12,228 bases of DNA from assembly GCA_937922105.1 (NCBI GenBank), contig CAKZVN010000049.1, positions 1-12,228 of the forward strand, read 5' to 3'. Shown here in pieces: positions 1 through 7,919 of the stretch. A program made the position numbers and the translations under genes. Numbering within the stretch: position 1 is the stretch's first letter; every line of letters starts with the position of its first letter. Source of the stretch: an uncultured Litorilinea sp. GTDB lineage: Bacteria > Chloroflexota > Anaerolineae > Caldilineales > Caldilineaceae. The notes beneath the pieces are model-generated. The model was not told the DNA's origin, did no database searches, and saw nothing but the letters and a program-made list of their open reading frames with translations.

Positions 1-2097
1 ATCTGGGAAACCCGGATCAGGCAGCCGCATCCAGCCATACTCCGTGCGTTGATAGACACCCTGATCCGTCGCTGCAAAGAGCGTCCCTGCGCCGTCCTCG
101 ACCAAATCCAACACCGACCGTCCCGGCAATCCGCTCAGCCGCCACGGTCCCGCCGGAGAGGGCGCGGTCCACACCCCCGCGCTCTCAAACCCGGCATAGA
201 GCAACCCACCCGACGACGCCAGCGCATAAGCCCAGCGTTCCGGCGCGCCCGCCACGCGCAGCCAGGTGCGCGTCCCCACCGGCTGCACGCGCACCCCCTC
301 CCCGGTCGCGACCAACAGTCCTTGCTCATGTGACAAACTATCGGTGAAGATGAGCGTCTCGTCCCCTGCCATCGGGCGCACAGGACCGCCTGCGGCAAGT
401 TCTGCACCCGTAACATGCCACAGCCCGCCGCTGCGGTTGGTCATTACCCATAGACTTGGCCCAGCTTGCACATCTTCGACGACGCGCAACCTCGAGACCT
501 CACCCCAACCCGGCAGCGCAGGCAACGGCTCCCAACGCCATTCCGGCGCGACCGAGACTTCCGGCGCACGTGCCAACCGCATCCCGCGCAGTTGCAGATT
601 CTCCCAGCGCCACCAGGAAAATTGCCGCGCCGGATTGCGCAGGCCCACGCGCACCTCCACACGATTCACCCCCGCGCGCAACACGCCCGGCACAACATCG
701 AGTCGTTGCGTTGCCCAGGTGCTGGTCGGGTCCGGGCGCACACGGGGCGCAAGTCGTCCAATCAGTGTACCGTTGATCCACACCGTATTGCTGGGCTGGT
801 CCACCTGCATGGTCTCTACCAGGAGCGTATCCAGAGTTGCGGCCTGCTGCTCCGTGAGGAAGAACTCGTGCGCCCAGGTCGGGCTAAACGCGTCGCCGCC
901 GTTGAGCAAATGCACCCAGTGCGGATGCAGCGTCCCGATGTCGCCCAACCGGATGCGCACATCGCGCTCCAGCAAGACCACACTCCCCTCTGCATCCGTG
1001 CGCACCGCGCCTGCCGGCAGACATGCGCCGCCGCATAACGTCTGGGCGCGCGCCACCAGTGCCTGGTAGGCAGGCGCAACCCGCCCGTCCCCTTCCCACA
1101 AGGCATAGCCGTAGAGGTCCCGTTCCCCGTTCAATTCCCAAAATGCGATGCGCTCCAACCAGGGGTACGTTGCCGCCAGGCGCAGCGCCGCCAGCGTATA
1201 CTCGGCTTGGCGGGCCTCGCCCACGGCTTGCCAAGCATCGGCGGGGTCGGGCGCGACCTTACGCCAGCCCATTTCGGTGATCCAGATCGGTGCATCGCCC
1301 CGCCCAGCCCGCTCCAACAGCACGCGATGCAGTTCCAGCCGCCGGAAGTTCAAGCGATCCGCAGCGGGCGCAGCGTCCGGCGGCGCGCCAAAGCCATAGG
1401 GGTGCGCTGCCACGCCGTCAAACGGTGTGTCCAGCGCCAACAGCGCGGTCAGATAGTCCAGATCATTGACCGCAGTGACACCGTCGCCCAGCGTAAACGC
1501 CAGCCCCGCCAATAGCACCGGCAACTCCGGCGCGGCGGACTTGACCGCGGCATACCCGGCGCGCGCCAGCGCAGCATAGCCCGCCGGATCCGGCACGCGA
1601 CCGTCCCACTCTAGGCTGAGATTCGGCTCATTCCACAAGATCACCCCATCCAGCCGCGCGCCATAGCGCGCCGCCACGCGCTGCACAAATGCCGCATACG
1701 CGTCTTCGCGCCAGGGAATAGGGGCGCTCTGGGTGCGCGCCCATGCTGGCGGGCGATCCAACCGCGCCACCACACCCAGCCCGAAATACTCCGCCAGCAT
1801 GAGCGCGCTGTCGGTGCGCTCCCAGTAAAAATAGTTGGGGGTCGGTTCAATATCCTCCCAGCTGAAGACCAGCACCACAAAGCGCCCGCCCGCCGTGTGG
1901 GCCGCGCCAAGATGTGCGGCGTCCCCACGATGAATGTGGAAGCCGAGCAGGGGCGTGGTATACGCCGCCGCAGCGCTCTGCGCCGAGGGAGCAGAGAAAC
2001 CCACGAGCAACCAAAGGAACAGGAGTGCGCCTGCCCGCCGGATACCGGCACGCCAGGTCACACTCCTGCCCTGCGTGATAACTGTTCTGCTCTTCAT
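1..2097 (-). CDS. Secreted clan GH-A-type glycoside hydrolase with C-terminal propeller (3' end outside window)
   Basis: The minus-strand frame is open from ATG at 2097 to the window edge (699 codons, no stop). After a basic stretch there is a hydrophobic signal segment (about residues 22-36) with possible cleavage near PSA 37-39. A TIM-barrel-type catalytic region spans about 47-345. It contains W-N-E-P-N at 155-159, the usual clan GH-A acid/base position (E157), and I-T-E-M-G-W at 273-278, the nucleophile position (E275). About 395-500 resembles a galactose-binding-like beta-sandwich, with a V-W-I-N-G-T-L-I-G run near 439. From about 535 onward, repeats of the form L-[FY]-A-x-x-x-x-G-V at 594, 633 and 673, about 40 residues apart, suggest propeller blades. 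Substrate is unknown; GH39, GH5 and GH42-like families are all possible. There is no clear SD. The gene starts 63 nt after the upstream ABC gene and is probably in its operon. In-frame GTG/TTG starts further upstream (2151, 2160) cannot be excluded. Confidence 0.85.
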   Translation of the reverse strand, partial: MKSRTVITQGRSVTWRAGIRRAGALLFLWLLVGFSAPSAQSAAAAYTTPLLGFHIHRGDAAHLGAAHTAGGRFVVLVFSWEDIEPTPNYFYWERTDSALMLAEYFGLGVVARLDRPPAWARTQSAPIPWREDAYAAFVQRVAARYGARLDGVILWNEPNLSLEWDGRVPDPAGYAALARAGYAAVKSAAPELPVLLAGLAFTLGDGVTAVNDLDYLTALLALDTPFDGVAAHPYGFGAPPDAAPAADRLNFRRLELHRVLLERAGRGDAPIWITEMGWRKVAPDPADAWQAVGEARQAEYTLAALRLAATYPWLERIAFWELNGERDLYGYALWEGDGRVAPAYQALVARAQTLCGGACLPAGAVRTDAEGSVVLLERDVRIRLGDIGTLHPHWVHLLNGGDAFSPTWAHEFFLTEQQAATLDTLLVETMQVDQPSNTVWINGTLIGRLAPRVRPDPTSTWATQRLDVVPGVLRAGVNRVEVRVGLRNPARQFSWWRWENLQLRGMRLARAPEVSVAPEWRWEPLPALPGWGEVSRLRVVEDVQAGPSLWVMTNRSGGLWHVTGAELAAGGPVRPMAGDETLIFTDSLSHEQGLLVATGEGVRVQPVGTRTWLRVAGAPERWAYALASSGGLLYAGFESAGVWTAPSPAGPWRLSGLPGRSVLDLVEDGAGTLFAATDQGVYQRTEYGWMRLPDPGFPD

Positions 2098-2160
2098 GAC
2101 CCGGCGATTCTGCCCGGTCTGTGCTGCGGCGTCGGTGAGGCTGCTCTCCACCCGGCACAA

Positions 2161-4104
2161 TCAGCGCCCGTTGAGTTGCGTCTCCGCTTGCGCAGCCCAT
2201 TGCATGGTATAGAGGTTGTAATAGCGCCCCCGCCGCGCCAGCAACTCCTCATGACGACCCATCTCCACAATCTGTCCGCGGTCCATCACCACGATCTTGT
2301 CTGCGCCGACAATCGTGCTGAGCCGGTGCGCGATCACAAACGATGTGCGCCCCTGCATGAGCCGGTCCACCCCGCGCTCGATGATCTTTTCGGTGGCGGT
2401 GTCCACACTGCTAGTGGCTTCATCCAGAATCAAGATGCGCGGATCAGCCAAGAGCGCGCGGGCAAATGAAATCAGCTGGCGCTGTCCGCCGCTCAGGTTG
2501 ACGCCGTTCTCGCCCACATCCGTGGCATAGCCGCCGGGCAGGCGCTCGATAAACGCGTGCGCGCCCACCGCTTCCGCAGCCGCGCGCACTTCCTCATCCT
2601 TAGCGTCCAGCCGCCCATACCGGATATTGTCAGCAATCGTGCCTTTAAACAGGAAAGGGTCCTGCAACACAATCCCCAATTGCGAGCGCAGACTAGCTTG
2701 GGTGACTTCGCGCACATCATACCCGTCAATCCGCACCGCCCCCTCGGTCACGTCGAAAAAGCGCGCAATCAGCCGGATGACCGTGCTCTTGCCGGCGCCG
2801 GTCTCGCCTACCAACGCGATGCGCTCCCCCGGCTTGGCGACCAAACTCACTCCCCGCAACACCGGCTCGTCTTTCTTATAGTGGAAGCCTACCTTGTCGA
2901 AGACCACTTCACCCCGAATCGGCGGCAACTCGCGCGCACCCTCGCGGTCCACGATCTCCGGCTTGGTATCCAGCAAATAAAAGAGCCGCTCACACCCTGC
3001 CATCGTCGCCTGGAAGGTGTTATAGCGCTGTGCCAACTCACGAATCGGCTCAAAAAAGCGCTCCACATAGAGCACAAAAGCCACCAGCGTGCCCGCGGTC
3101 AACGCATCCCCAACCAACAACCAACCGCCCACACCCACCACCAGCGCGGTCGCCAGCGAGCCGATGAAGTCCACGCCCGGGAAGAAAATCGCGGTGAGCG
3201 TTGTTGCGCGCACGTTGGCGTCAAAGTAGGAGCGGTTCAAGTCGTCGAAATGGCGCGCATTCACAGCTTCGCGTGTGAAGCTCTGGGTCACACGGATGCC
3301 GGAGATGGACTCGTTGAGATAGCCGTTGATCAACGACAACCGCGTGCGCGTGGCGCGGTAAGCCAAGCGCACCTGCTTGCGCCAATAGTTGGTCAACCAT
3401 ACCATTAACGGCACCACGGCAAAGGTCACCAGCGCCAGCTGCCAGTTCATCACCAGCAACGTGACCGTGATCCCCACCAGGATGAACCCTGATCGCGCCA
3501 GACCGGTGATGGACCAGGTCACAAAATCCTGCAATACCCCCACATCGCTGATCAGGCGGCTCATCAACCGCCCCACACTGTAGTTGTTGTGAAAGTTGAG
3601 CGACAAGCGATGCAAATGGCGAAACAACTCCCAGCGCAGGTCCGCAACGATTTTCGTACCCACATACGCCATCAACGCGATTCGCTGACGGTTGGTAATC
3701 CACTCGAAAATCGCCGCCGCCAGAAAGGCTGCGGTCCACCAATAAACCAACGCCAACGTACCGGAATGAATGCCGTCATCAATCGCGCGCCCGATAATCC
3801 ACGGCTGCGCCACGCTGAGCAACGACGAAATCGCCATCAAGACCACCGCCCAGATAGTCTGTCGTGCATATGGACGCAGATAGACAAACAGCCGCGCCAA
3901 CAGCCGCGCGTCGTAGGCACGACCGATGGTATCTTCGTCTTCCTCCGGCAAGAGATCGCGAATCTTCGCCTCGCGCGCGCGGCGCTCTTCCTCCTCCGCG
4001 CTGGCGCGCCGTCCGAACGGTCCGAAGCGGATGGGTGGGGCGAGCGTCACGCCCGACCGCTGCGTCACCGCACTCGCCGACCCCGATGTCCGTTGGCTAG
4101 CCAT
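2161..4104 (-). CDS. ABC exporter half-transporter, canonical catalytic site subunit
   Basis: This 647-residue fused permease-ATPase is of the multidrug/lipid exporter (MsbA/BmrCD/TM287-288) type. An N-terminal charged extension (about 1-65) precedes six predicted membrane helices (roughly 82-104, 118-136, 195-216, 219-240, 302-326, 335-356). The nucleotide-binding domain has Walker A GETGAGKST at 433-441, Q-loop Q481, signature LSGGQ at 537-541, Walker B ILILD at 557-561 followed by the catalytic E562, and switch H593. All are canonical. The start ATG lies inside the end of the upstream ABC gene (8-nt overlap) with GGAGG 9 nt before it, which suggests translational coupling. The gene pairs with the neighbour at 4097-5914, whose own site is degenerate, so this subunit should supply the Walker A/B of the hydrolytically active site. 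The substrate cannot be read from the sequence: drug, lipid or peptide export are all possible. Confidence 0.95.
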   Translation of the reverse strand: MASQRTSGSASAVTQRSGVTLAPPIRFGPFGRRASAEEEERRAREAKIRDLLPEEDEDTIGRAYDARLLARLFVYLRPYARQTIWAVVLMAISSLLSVAQPWIIGRAIDDGIHSGTLALVYWWTAAFLAAAIFEWITNRQRIALMAYVGTKIVADLRWELFRHLHRLSLNFHNNYSVGRLMSRLISDVGVLQDFVTWSITGLARSGFILVGITVTLLVMNWQLALVTFAVVPLMVWLTNYWRKQVRLAYRATRTRLSLINGYLNESISGIRVTQSFTREAVNARHFDDLNRSYFDANVRATTLTAIFFPGVDFIGSLATALVVGVGGWLLVGDALTAGTLVAFVLYVERFFEPIRELAQRYNTFQATMAGCERLFYLLDTKPEIVDREGARELPPIRGEVVFDKVGFHYKKDEPVLRGVSLVAKPGERIALVGETGAGKSTVIRLIARFFDVTEGAVRIDGYDVREVTQASLRSQLGIVLQDPFLFKGTIADNIRYGRLDAKDEEVRAAAEAVGAHAFIERLPGGYATDVGENGVNLSGGQRQLISFARALLADPRILILDEATSSVDTATEKIIERGVDRLMQGRTSFVIAHRLSTIVGADKIVVMDRGQIVEMGRHEELLARRGRYYNLYTMQWAAQAETQLNGR

Positions 4105-5914
4105 GCCGCACCGCCTCCGTCGTTGCCATGACCGCCGCGCCGTTCAGCGCGCGGCTGCCCTGCTGCGTCATGAACTCCTCCTGGTCCTTGAGTTGCAGAT
4201 CGTAGATCTCGCGGTACAGTCCGGGCTGTGCCAGCAATTCCTCATGCGTCCCCCGTTGCACCACGCGCCCCTTATCCAACACCAAAATCAGGTCCGCATT
4301 TTTCAGGGTCAACAGCCGCTGGGCGATGATCACCGTTGTACGCCCCTGCATCAACACCGCCAGCGCCTCCTGGATCAGATGCTCCGTTTCGGTATCCACG
4401 CTGCTGGTGGAGTCGTCCAGGATCAAGATGCGCGGGTCGCGCAGAATCGCGCGCGCAATGGCAATCCGCTGTTTCTGCCCACCGCTGAGCGTAACCCCGC
4501 GCTCGCCCACCACGGTCGCGTATCCCGCCGGGAAGCTGGTGATAAACTTGTGCGCGGCAGCAGCCTTCGCTGCCGCCTCGATCTCCTCCAGCGACGCGTC
4601 CGGCCTGCCATAGGCAATGTTCTCGGCAATCGTGGCGTTGAACAGAAACGGCGCTTGCAATACCATCCCGATGTGGCTGCGCAGACTCTTCAGCTGCAAC
4701 GTGCGCACATCGTGCCCGTCAATCAACACCCTCCCGCGCGTCGGGTCATAAAAGCGTGGAATCAGGTTGATCACCGTGGACTTACCTGAGCCTGTCGGCC
4801 CGATCAGCGCCACCACCTGCCCCGGTTGCGCCGTAAAAGAGACCTCTTCCAGAGCCGCCGTCCCTCCGGCATAAGCAAAGCCCACCCCCTCAAACCGGAT
4901 TTCGCCCCGGATTTTGGGCAACTCCAGTGCATCGGGCGCTTCCACCACCTCGCTGGGCGTGTCAATGATTTCAAAGACACGGTTTGCGCTCGCGCCCGCA
5001 GTCGCAGCCATGTTGACCAAGAAGCCCAGGTGCGACACCGGCGCGTTGAGCATCAGCACATATGAGATCATGGCAAAGAGCGACCCCACCGTCATCTCCC
5101 CGCGCAAGACCGCCGGCCCACCCAGCCCCAAAATCAACAGAATCGCCGTGCTGAGGATAAAAGTAAAAAGGGGCCAAAAGTTGGCCCATGTCTTGATCGC
5201 AGCGTAACGCTTGACAAACCAGCGTTGATTCTCCGTCTCGAACTTCTCCAGTTCATGTTCCTCGCGCGCAAAGGCCTTGACCACACCGATCCCCGTCATA
5301 CTCTCTTGCATGGTGGAGGAGAGCACGCCCATTTGCTCCTGAATGGCATGAAACATGGGACGAATCGTGTTGCCGAAGTAGATCGCAGTCGCGGTCAGAG
5401 CAGCCAGTGGAATCAGGACCAGAATCGCCAGCCAAAGGTTCTCCGTCAACATGGCGATGCTCACACCAACCATGAGCAGGATGGTCGCGACCAGGTCCAA
5501 AATCCCAATCCCGGCAAAGCGCTCCGTCTCCGTGATGTCGCTGGTGGCGCGACTCATGAGATCGCCTGTCTGCGCCTTATCGTGAAAGGCGAAGGGCAGC
5601 GCCTGCACCGCAGCGTAAAAGTCGTTGCGCAAGTCATACGCCACCCGGTGGGTCAACCATTCACCATAGAAGCGGTGGGCGAACGCCACCACCCCGCGCG
5701 CCACCGCCAGCAACAGAATGATTGCCGCTGCCCAATAGAGCATTTCCGCCGTTCCTACAGCTAGGCCGCGGTCAATTGCCGTCTTGATGATTTGCGGCAC
5801 CGCCAGATTGAGCAATGTCGCCAACAGCATGGCGGCATAAGCCAGCACCACTTGCCGCCAATAGGGGCGCAAATAGCCCAACAAACGCCGATAGACCGCC
5901 AGGCGTCCGCTCAT
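4097..5914 (-). CDS. ABC exporter half-transporter, degenerate catalytic site subunit
   Basis: This 605-residue fused permease-ATPase has six predicted helices (about 20-42, 57-80, 135-156, 159-180, 245-268, 277-298) followed by a nucleotide-binding domain. Walker A GPTGSGKST is at 372-380, Q-loop Q420, and signature LSGGQ at 476-480. Walker B ILILD (496-500) is followed by D501 where the catalytic Glu is expected, and the switch position reads A-Q-R with Q532 instead of His. Such substitutions are known from the degenerate site of heterodimeric ABC exporters (for example TM287/288). They strongly suggest it works as a dimer with the product of 2161-4104. The start ATG has GAGAGG 9 nt upstream. 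It is the first large gene of the minus-strand operon, behind a leader with a terminator-like hairpin. The substrate is unknown. Confidence 0.95.
   Translation of the reverse strand: MSGRLAVYRRLLGYLRPYWRQVVLAYAAMLLATLLNLAVPQIIKTAIDRGLAVGTAEMLYWAAAIILLLAVARGVVAFAHRFYGEWLTHRVAYDLRNDFYAAVQALPFAFHDKAQTGDLMSRATSDITETERFAGIGILDLVATILLMVGVSIAMLTENLWLAILVLIPLAALTATAIYFGNTIRPMFHAIQEQMGVLSSTMQESMTGIGVVKAFAREEHELEKFETENQRWFVKRYAAIKTWANFWPLFTFILSTAILLILGLGGPAVLRGEMTVGSLFAMISYVLMLNAPVSHLGFLVNMAATAGASANRVFEIIDTPSEVVEAPDALELPKIRGEIRFEGVGFAYAGGTAALEEVSFTAQPGQVVALIGPTGSGKSTVINLIPRFYDPTRGRVLIDGHDVRTLQLKSLRSHIGMVLQAPFLFNATIAENIAYGRPDASLEEIEAAAKAAAAHKFITSFPAGYATVVGERGVTLSGGQKQRIAIARAILRDPRILILDDSTSSVDTETEHLIQEALAVLMQGRTTVIIAQRLLTLKNADLILVLDKGRVVQRGTHEELLAQPGLYREIYDLQLKDQEEFMTQQGSRALNGAAVMATTEAVRHG
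4114..4118 (-). promoter_or_regulatory. Shine-Dalgarno site of the downstream ABC gene
   Basis: GGAGG reads on the minus strand 9 nt before the ATG at 4104. It lies inside the last codons of the upstream ABC gene. It decides the start of the second subunit and supports coupled translation of the two half-transporters. Confidence 0.75.
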
Positions 5915-5942
5915 ATTCGTTTTCCTCTCTATACTGGGCTAC

Positions 5943-6053
5943 TCATAAGTGTGGGCAACCGCTCGCGGGGCACCGCGACCGGCGGCAAAAAGAAGACCGT
6001 GGGAAGCATCGCCCACGGCAATCGAGAGGCAAACCGTCCTTGCACATTAACAT
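5943..6053 (-). CDS. Possible leader peptide ORF, 36 codons, in the ABC operon leader
   Basis: The frame runs ATG at 6053 to TGA at 5943-5945 on the minus strand. It lies wholly within the predicted ABC-operon leader and spans the terminator-like hairpin. The start is 9 nt after the -10 box, so the ORF would be leaderless or nearly so; a second ATG is at 6047. The 36-residue product is rich in Cys (positions 4, 12, 16, 23, 28, 33) and Arg and matches nothing I recognise. The stop lies 28 nt before the first ABC start codon. No SD is present. In GC-rich DNA an open frame this short can occur by chance, so the call rests on its position between promoter, attenuator and exporter, which recalls the bmrB-bmrCD layout of Bacillus subtilis. 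Confidence 0.3.
   Translation of the reverse strand: MLMCKDGLPLDCRGRCFPRSSFCRRSRCPASGCPHL
5963..5978 (-). other. Second leader hairpin before the ABC start
   Basis: TCGCGG (5963-5968) and CCGCGA (5973-5978) form a perfect 6-bp GC-rich stem with a 4-nt loop, between the attenuator-like hairpin and the ribosome binding site of the ABC operon. It has no T tract, so it is not a terminator. It may shape the leader RNA. Confidence 0.35.
5987..6018 (-). terminator. Intrinsic-terminator-like hairpin (candidate attenuator) in the ABC operon leader
   Basis: On the minus strand, CCGTGGG (6018-6012) pairs perfectly with CCCACGG (6003-5997) across an 8-nt loop. It is followed at once by TCTTCTTTTT (5996-5987), with 8 T in 10. 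This is the form of a Rho-independent terminator. It lies between the promoter at 6062-6090 and the first ABC gene start at 5914, so it would stop transcription in the leader unless bypassed. A weak competing pairing exists: ACGG at 6037-6034 can pair with CCGT at 6018-6015. A second alternative is GTGGGC (6016-6011) with GCCCAC (5956-5951). Confidence 0.6.
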
Positions 6054-6061
6054 CAATTTAA

Positions 6062-6090
6062 AGTCTAGCAAGGGATAGGCGCGCTGTCAA
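6062..6090 (-). promoter_or_regulatory. Sigma70-type promoter of the ABC exporter operon
   Basis: On the minus strand the -35 box is TTGACA (6090-6085, perfect consensus) and the -10 box TAGACT (6067-6062, 4 of 6), with a 17-nt spacer. TGC directly before the -10 gives a TGn extended -10. The predicted transcription start is near 6055, about 140 nt ahead of the ABC start codon. Confidence 0.7.
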
Positions 6091-6169
6091 AACTGCTGGG
6101 CTGCGCTCCCAAGCGACGGGTACGCCTGTGCGACTGCTCGTCGGCATTTTCGCGCCACGGCTCTCCCTG

Positions 6170-6178
6170 TGCTACACT
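6170..6178 (+). promoter_or_regulatory. Extended -10 promoter of the methyltransferase pair
   Basis: TGC followed by TACACT (6173-6178) matches a TGn extended -10. No convincing -35 lies at 16-18 nt. The predicted transcription start falls at about 6184-6186, on or next to the ATG at 6185. That implies a leaderless transcript, or a short leader of about 18 nt if the ATG at 6203 is used. Confidence 0.45.
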
Positions 6179-6184
6179 CCGCAC

Positions 6185-7090
6185 ATGGTCCAAACAACGC
6201 GCATGTCCAAATTATCTGAAATCGCAGGCGGTCCCGACTACCAGTTACTGGACTCCGGCAACGCAAGCAAGCTGGAGCGGCTCGGCCCCTACCTGATTGT
6301 GCGCCCGTCGCCACAGGCGATTTGGACACCGCGCCTCCCGGCGGCGGCTTGGCAACGCGCCGACGCCACCTATGAGCGTGACGCGTCCGGCGGCGGGGAA
6401 TGGCGCTTCCACACCAAAGTCAAGCGCGAATTCGACATCCTCTTCAGCAAACTCTCACTGCGCATCAAACTCACCAATTTCGGCCATCTGGGTCTCTTCC
6501 CGGAGCAAGCCGACAACTGGGAGTGGCTGCGCACCGTCATCCGCAACCGCTTGCAACAAACCGGCGGGCGCAACCTGCACGTGCTCAACCTCTTCGCCTA
6601 CACCGGCGGCAGCACCCTTGCCGCCAGCCAAGCCGGCGCGCATGTAGTGCATCTGGACGCAGCCAAAGGCGTCGTAGATTGGGCCAAACGCAACGCGCAA
6701 CTGAGCGGGCTGGAAGAGCGCCCTATCCGCTGGCTCTTCGACGACGCGCTCAAGTTCGTGCGCCGGGAGGAACGCCGCCAAGCCCGCTACCAGGGCATTA
6801 TCCTCGACCCGCCCTCTTTTGGTCGCGGGCCGAAGGGAGAGGTCTTCAAGATCGAACAAGACCTCATTCCCCTCCTGGAGGCTTGCCGGGCCATTCTGGC
6901 GCCCGATGCCTACTTCGTCCTCTATAGCTGCCATACGCCCGGGTTTACACCGCTTGTCCTCCACAACCAGTTGATCGAGTTGGTCCACGACCGCAAGGGG
7001 ACCATCGAATCCGGCGAAATGGTCATCCCCGACTCCCAGGGACGCAGCCTGCCCAGCGGCGCCTACGCCCGCTGGTTGGCACAGCCCTAG
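6185..7090 (+). CDS. Class I SAM-dependent methyltransferase, RlmI-like (probable rRNA methyltransferase)
   Basis: The product is 301 residues from the ATG at 6185. It has a Rossmann-type SAM-binding core: L-N-L-F-A-Y-T-G-G about midway (coded near 6585-6611), an acidic V-V-H-L-D-A strand end (near 6645), and D-P-P-S-F-G-R-G-P-K-G (near 6807-6840), the substrate-base motif of RlmI/RlmK-type RNA and related methyltransferases. The N-terminus (P-D-Y-Q-L-L-D-S-G, then L-E-R-L-G-P-Y) lacks an obvious PUA domain, unlike E. coli RlmI. The likely substrate is 23S rRNA, but the target base is not shown. The start is uncertain: GTG at 6128 keeps the frame open but would place the extended -10 inside the gene, and ATG at 6203 is the other option. 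None has an SD. It is followed 16 nt later by a second methyltransferase gene, probably on the same transcript. Confidence 0.85.
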   Translation: MVQTTRMSKLSEIAGGPDYQLLDSGNASKLERLGPYLIVRPSPQAIWTPRLPAAAWQRADATYERDASGGGEWRFHTKVKREFDILFSKLSLRIKLTNFGHLGLFPEQADNWEWLRTVIRNRLQQTGGRNLHVLNLFAYTGGSTLAASQAGAHVVHLDAAKGVVDWAKRNAQLSGLEERPIRWLFDDALKFVRREERRQARYQGIILDPPSFGRGPKGEVFKIEQDLIPLLEACRAILAPDAYFVLYSCHTPGFTPLVLHNQLIELVHDRKGTIESGEMVIPDSQGRSLPSGAYARWLAQP

Positions 7091-7106
7091 CTTACGCGCG
7101 TCGCCC

Positions 7107-7919
7107 ATGCCCATCCGCATCACCAGCCTGCACAACCCGCGCCTGAAAGACGTGCTCAAACTCGCCAAATCCAGTGCGCGCGCCGAGCGCTGCGCCACCG
7201 TGGTGGAAGGCAGCCGCGAATGCCGCCGCGCGCTGGAGAGCGGCATCGTCCCGCTGGAGGCCTATGTCTGCCCCTCCCTCCTAGACAGTGACAGCGCGGC
7301 GCTGCTCCCCCGCCTGACAGCGCTGGACGCCGCACGCAAGACCTGGTTGGCGGAAGTGACCCCCGACGTATTTGCCAAGATCGCGGTGCGCGACGACAGC
7401 GGCGGCATTCTCCTGGTCATTCCCTATCTCGACCATACGCTCGCCACCCTACGCCCTCCTTCCCCTGCATTCCTCACCGTGATCGAGGGCGTGGAAAAGC
7501 CCGGCAACCTGGGCGCCATTCTACGCAGCGCCGACGCCGCCGGCGTGCACGCCGTCATTGTTAATGCCGGCGCCACCGACATCCACAATCCCAATGTGGT
7601 GCGCGCCAGCCTCGGCACGCTCTTCACTGTCCCTGTGCTGGAAGCCGAACCGTCCGCGACCGCAGCTTGGCTGCACGCCGCGAGCATCGCAATTGTCGCG
7701 GCAACGCCCGACGCCCCATCCCTCTACACCGCCTGGGATTACACCCAGCCGGTCGCATTGGTGCTGGGCAGCGAAGCGGACGGTCTGAGCGACACCTGGC
7801 GCGCCGCCGCCGACGGTCTGGTCCGCATTCCCATGTTCGGCCAAGCCGACAGCCTGAACCTTGCCGCGTCCGCAGCCATCCTCTTCTACGAAGTCGTGCG
7901 CCAGCGCCTCGCCGCTTAA
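7107..7919 (+). CDS. TrmH/SpoU-family RNA methyltransferase
   Basis: This 270-residue protein has an N-terminal RNA-binding region like SpoU_sub_bind (about 1-105, with V-V-E-G-S-R-E at 32-38) and a SPOUT trefoil-knot domain (about 120-265). The three SpoU motifs are visible: E-K-P-G-N-L-G-A-I-L-R at 130-140 (N134, R140), L-V-L-G-S-E-A-D-G-L at 218-227, and I-P-M-F-G-Q-A-D-S-L-N-L at 241-252 (N251). The family transfers a methyl group from SAM to RNA ribose 2'-OH, in rRNA or tRNA; which RNA is not evident here. The length is usual for the RlmB/TsnR-like branch. There is no clear SD before ATG. The 16-nt gap to the preceding methyltransferase suggests a two-gene RNA-modification operon. Confidence 0.93.
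   Translation: MPIRITSLHNPRLKDVLKLAKSSARAERCATVVEGSRECRRALESGIVPLEAYVCPSLLDSDSAALLPRLTALDAARKTWLAEVTPDVFAKIAVRDDSGGILLVIPYLDHTLATLRPPSPAFLTVIEGVEKPGNLGAILRSADAAGVHAVIVNAGATDIHNPNVVRASLGTLFTVPVLEAEPSATAAWLHAASIAIVAATPDAPSLYTAWDYTQPVALVLGSEADGLSDTWRAAADGLVRIPMFGQADSLNLAASAAILFYEVVRQRLAA

Noticed and set aside
266..1069. A 267-codon open frame on the plus strand
   Set aside because: It overlaps the glycoside hydrolase gene in antisense, which has coherent motifs and composition. The plus-strand product is Ser/Thr/Arg-rich without domains.
2557..3408. A 283-codon open frame on the plus strand
   Set aside because: It lies opposite the ABC exporter gene and has no recognisable domain; it reflects GC-biased codon use on the other strand. 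The same holds for the plus-strand frames at 3589-4789.
6128..6184. GTG at 6128 as start of the RlmI-like methyltransferase
   Set aside because: There is no SD, the extra N-terminus looks unlike the family, and the best -10 element lies inside it. It remains possible.
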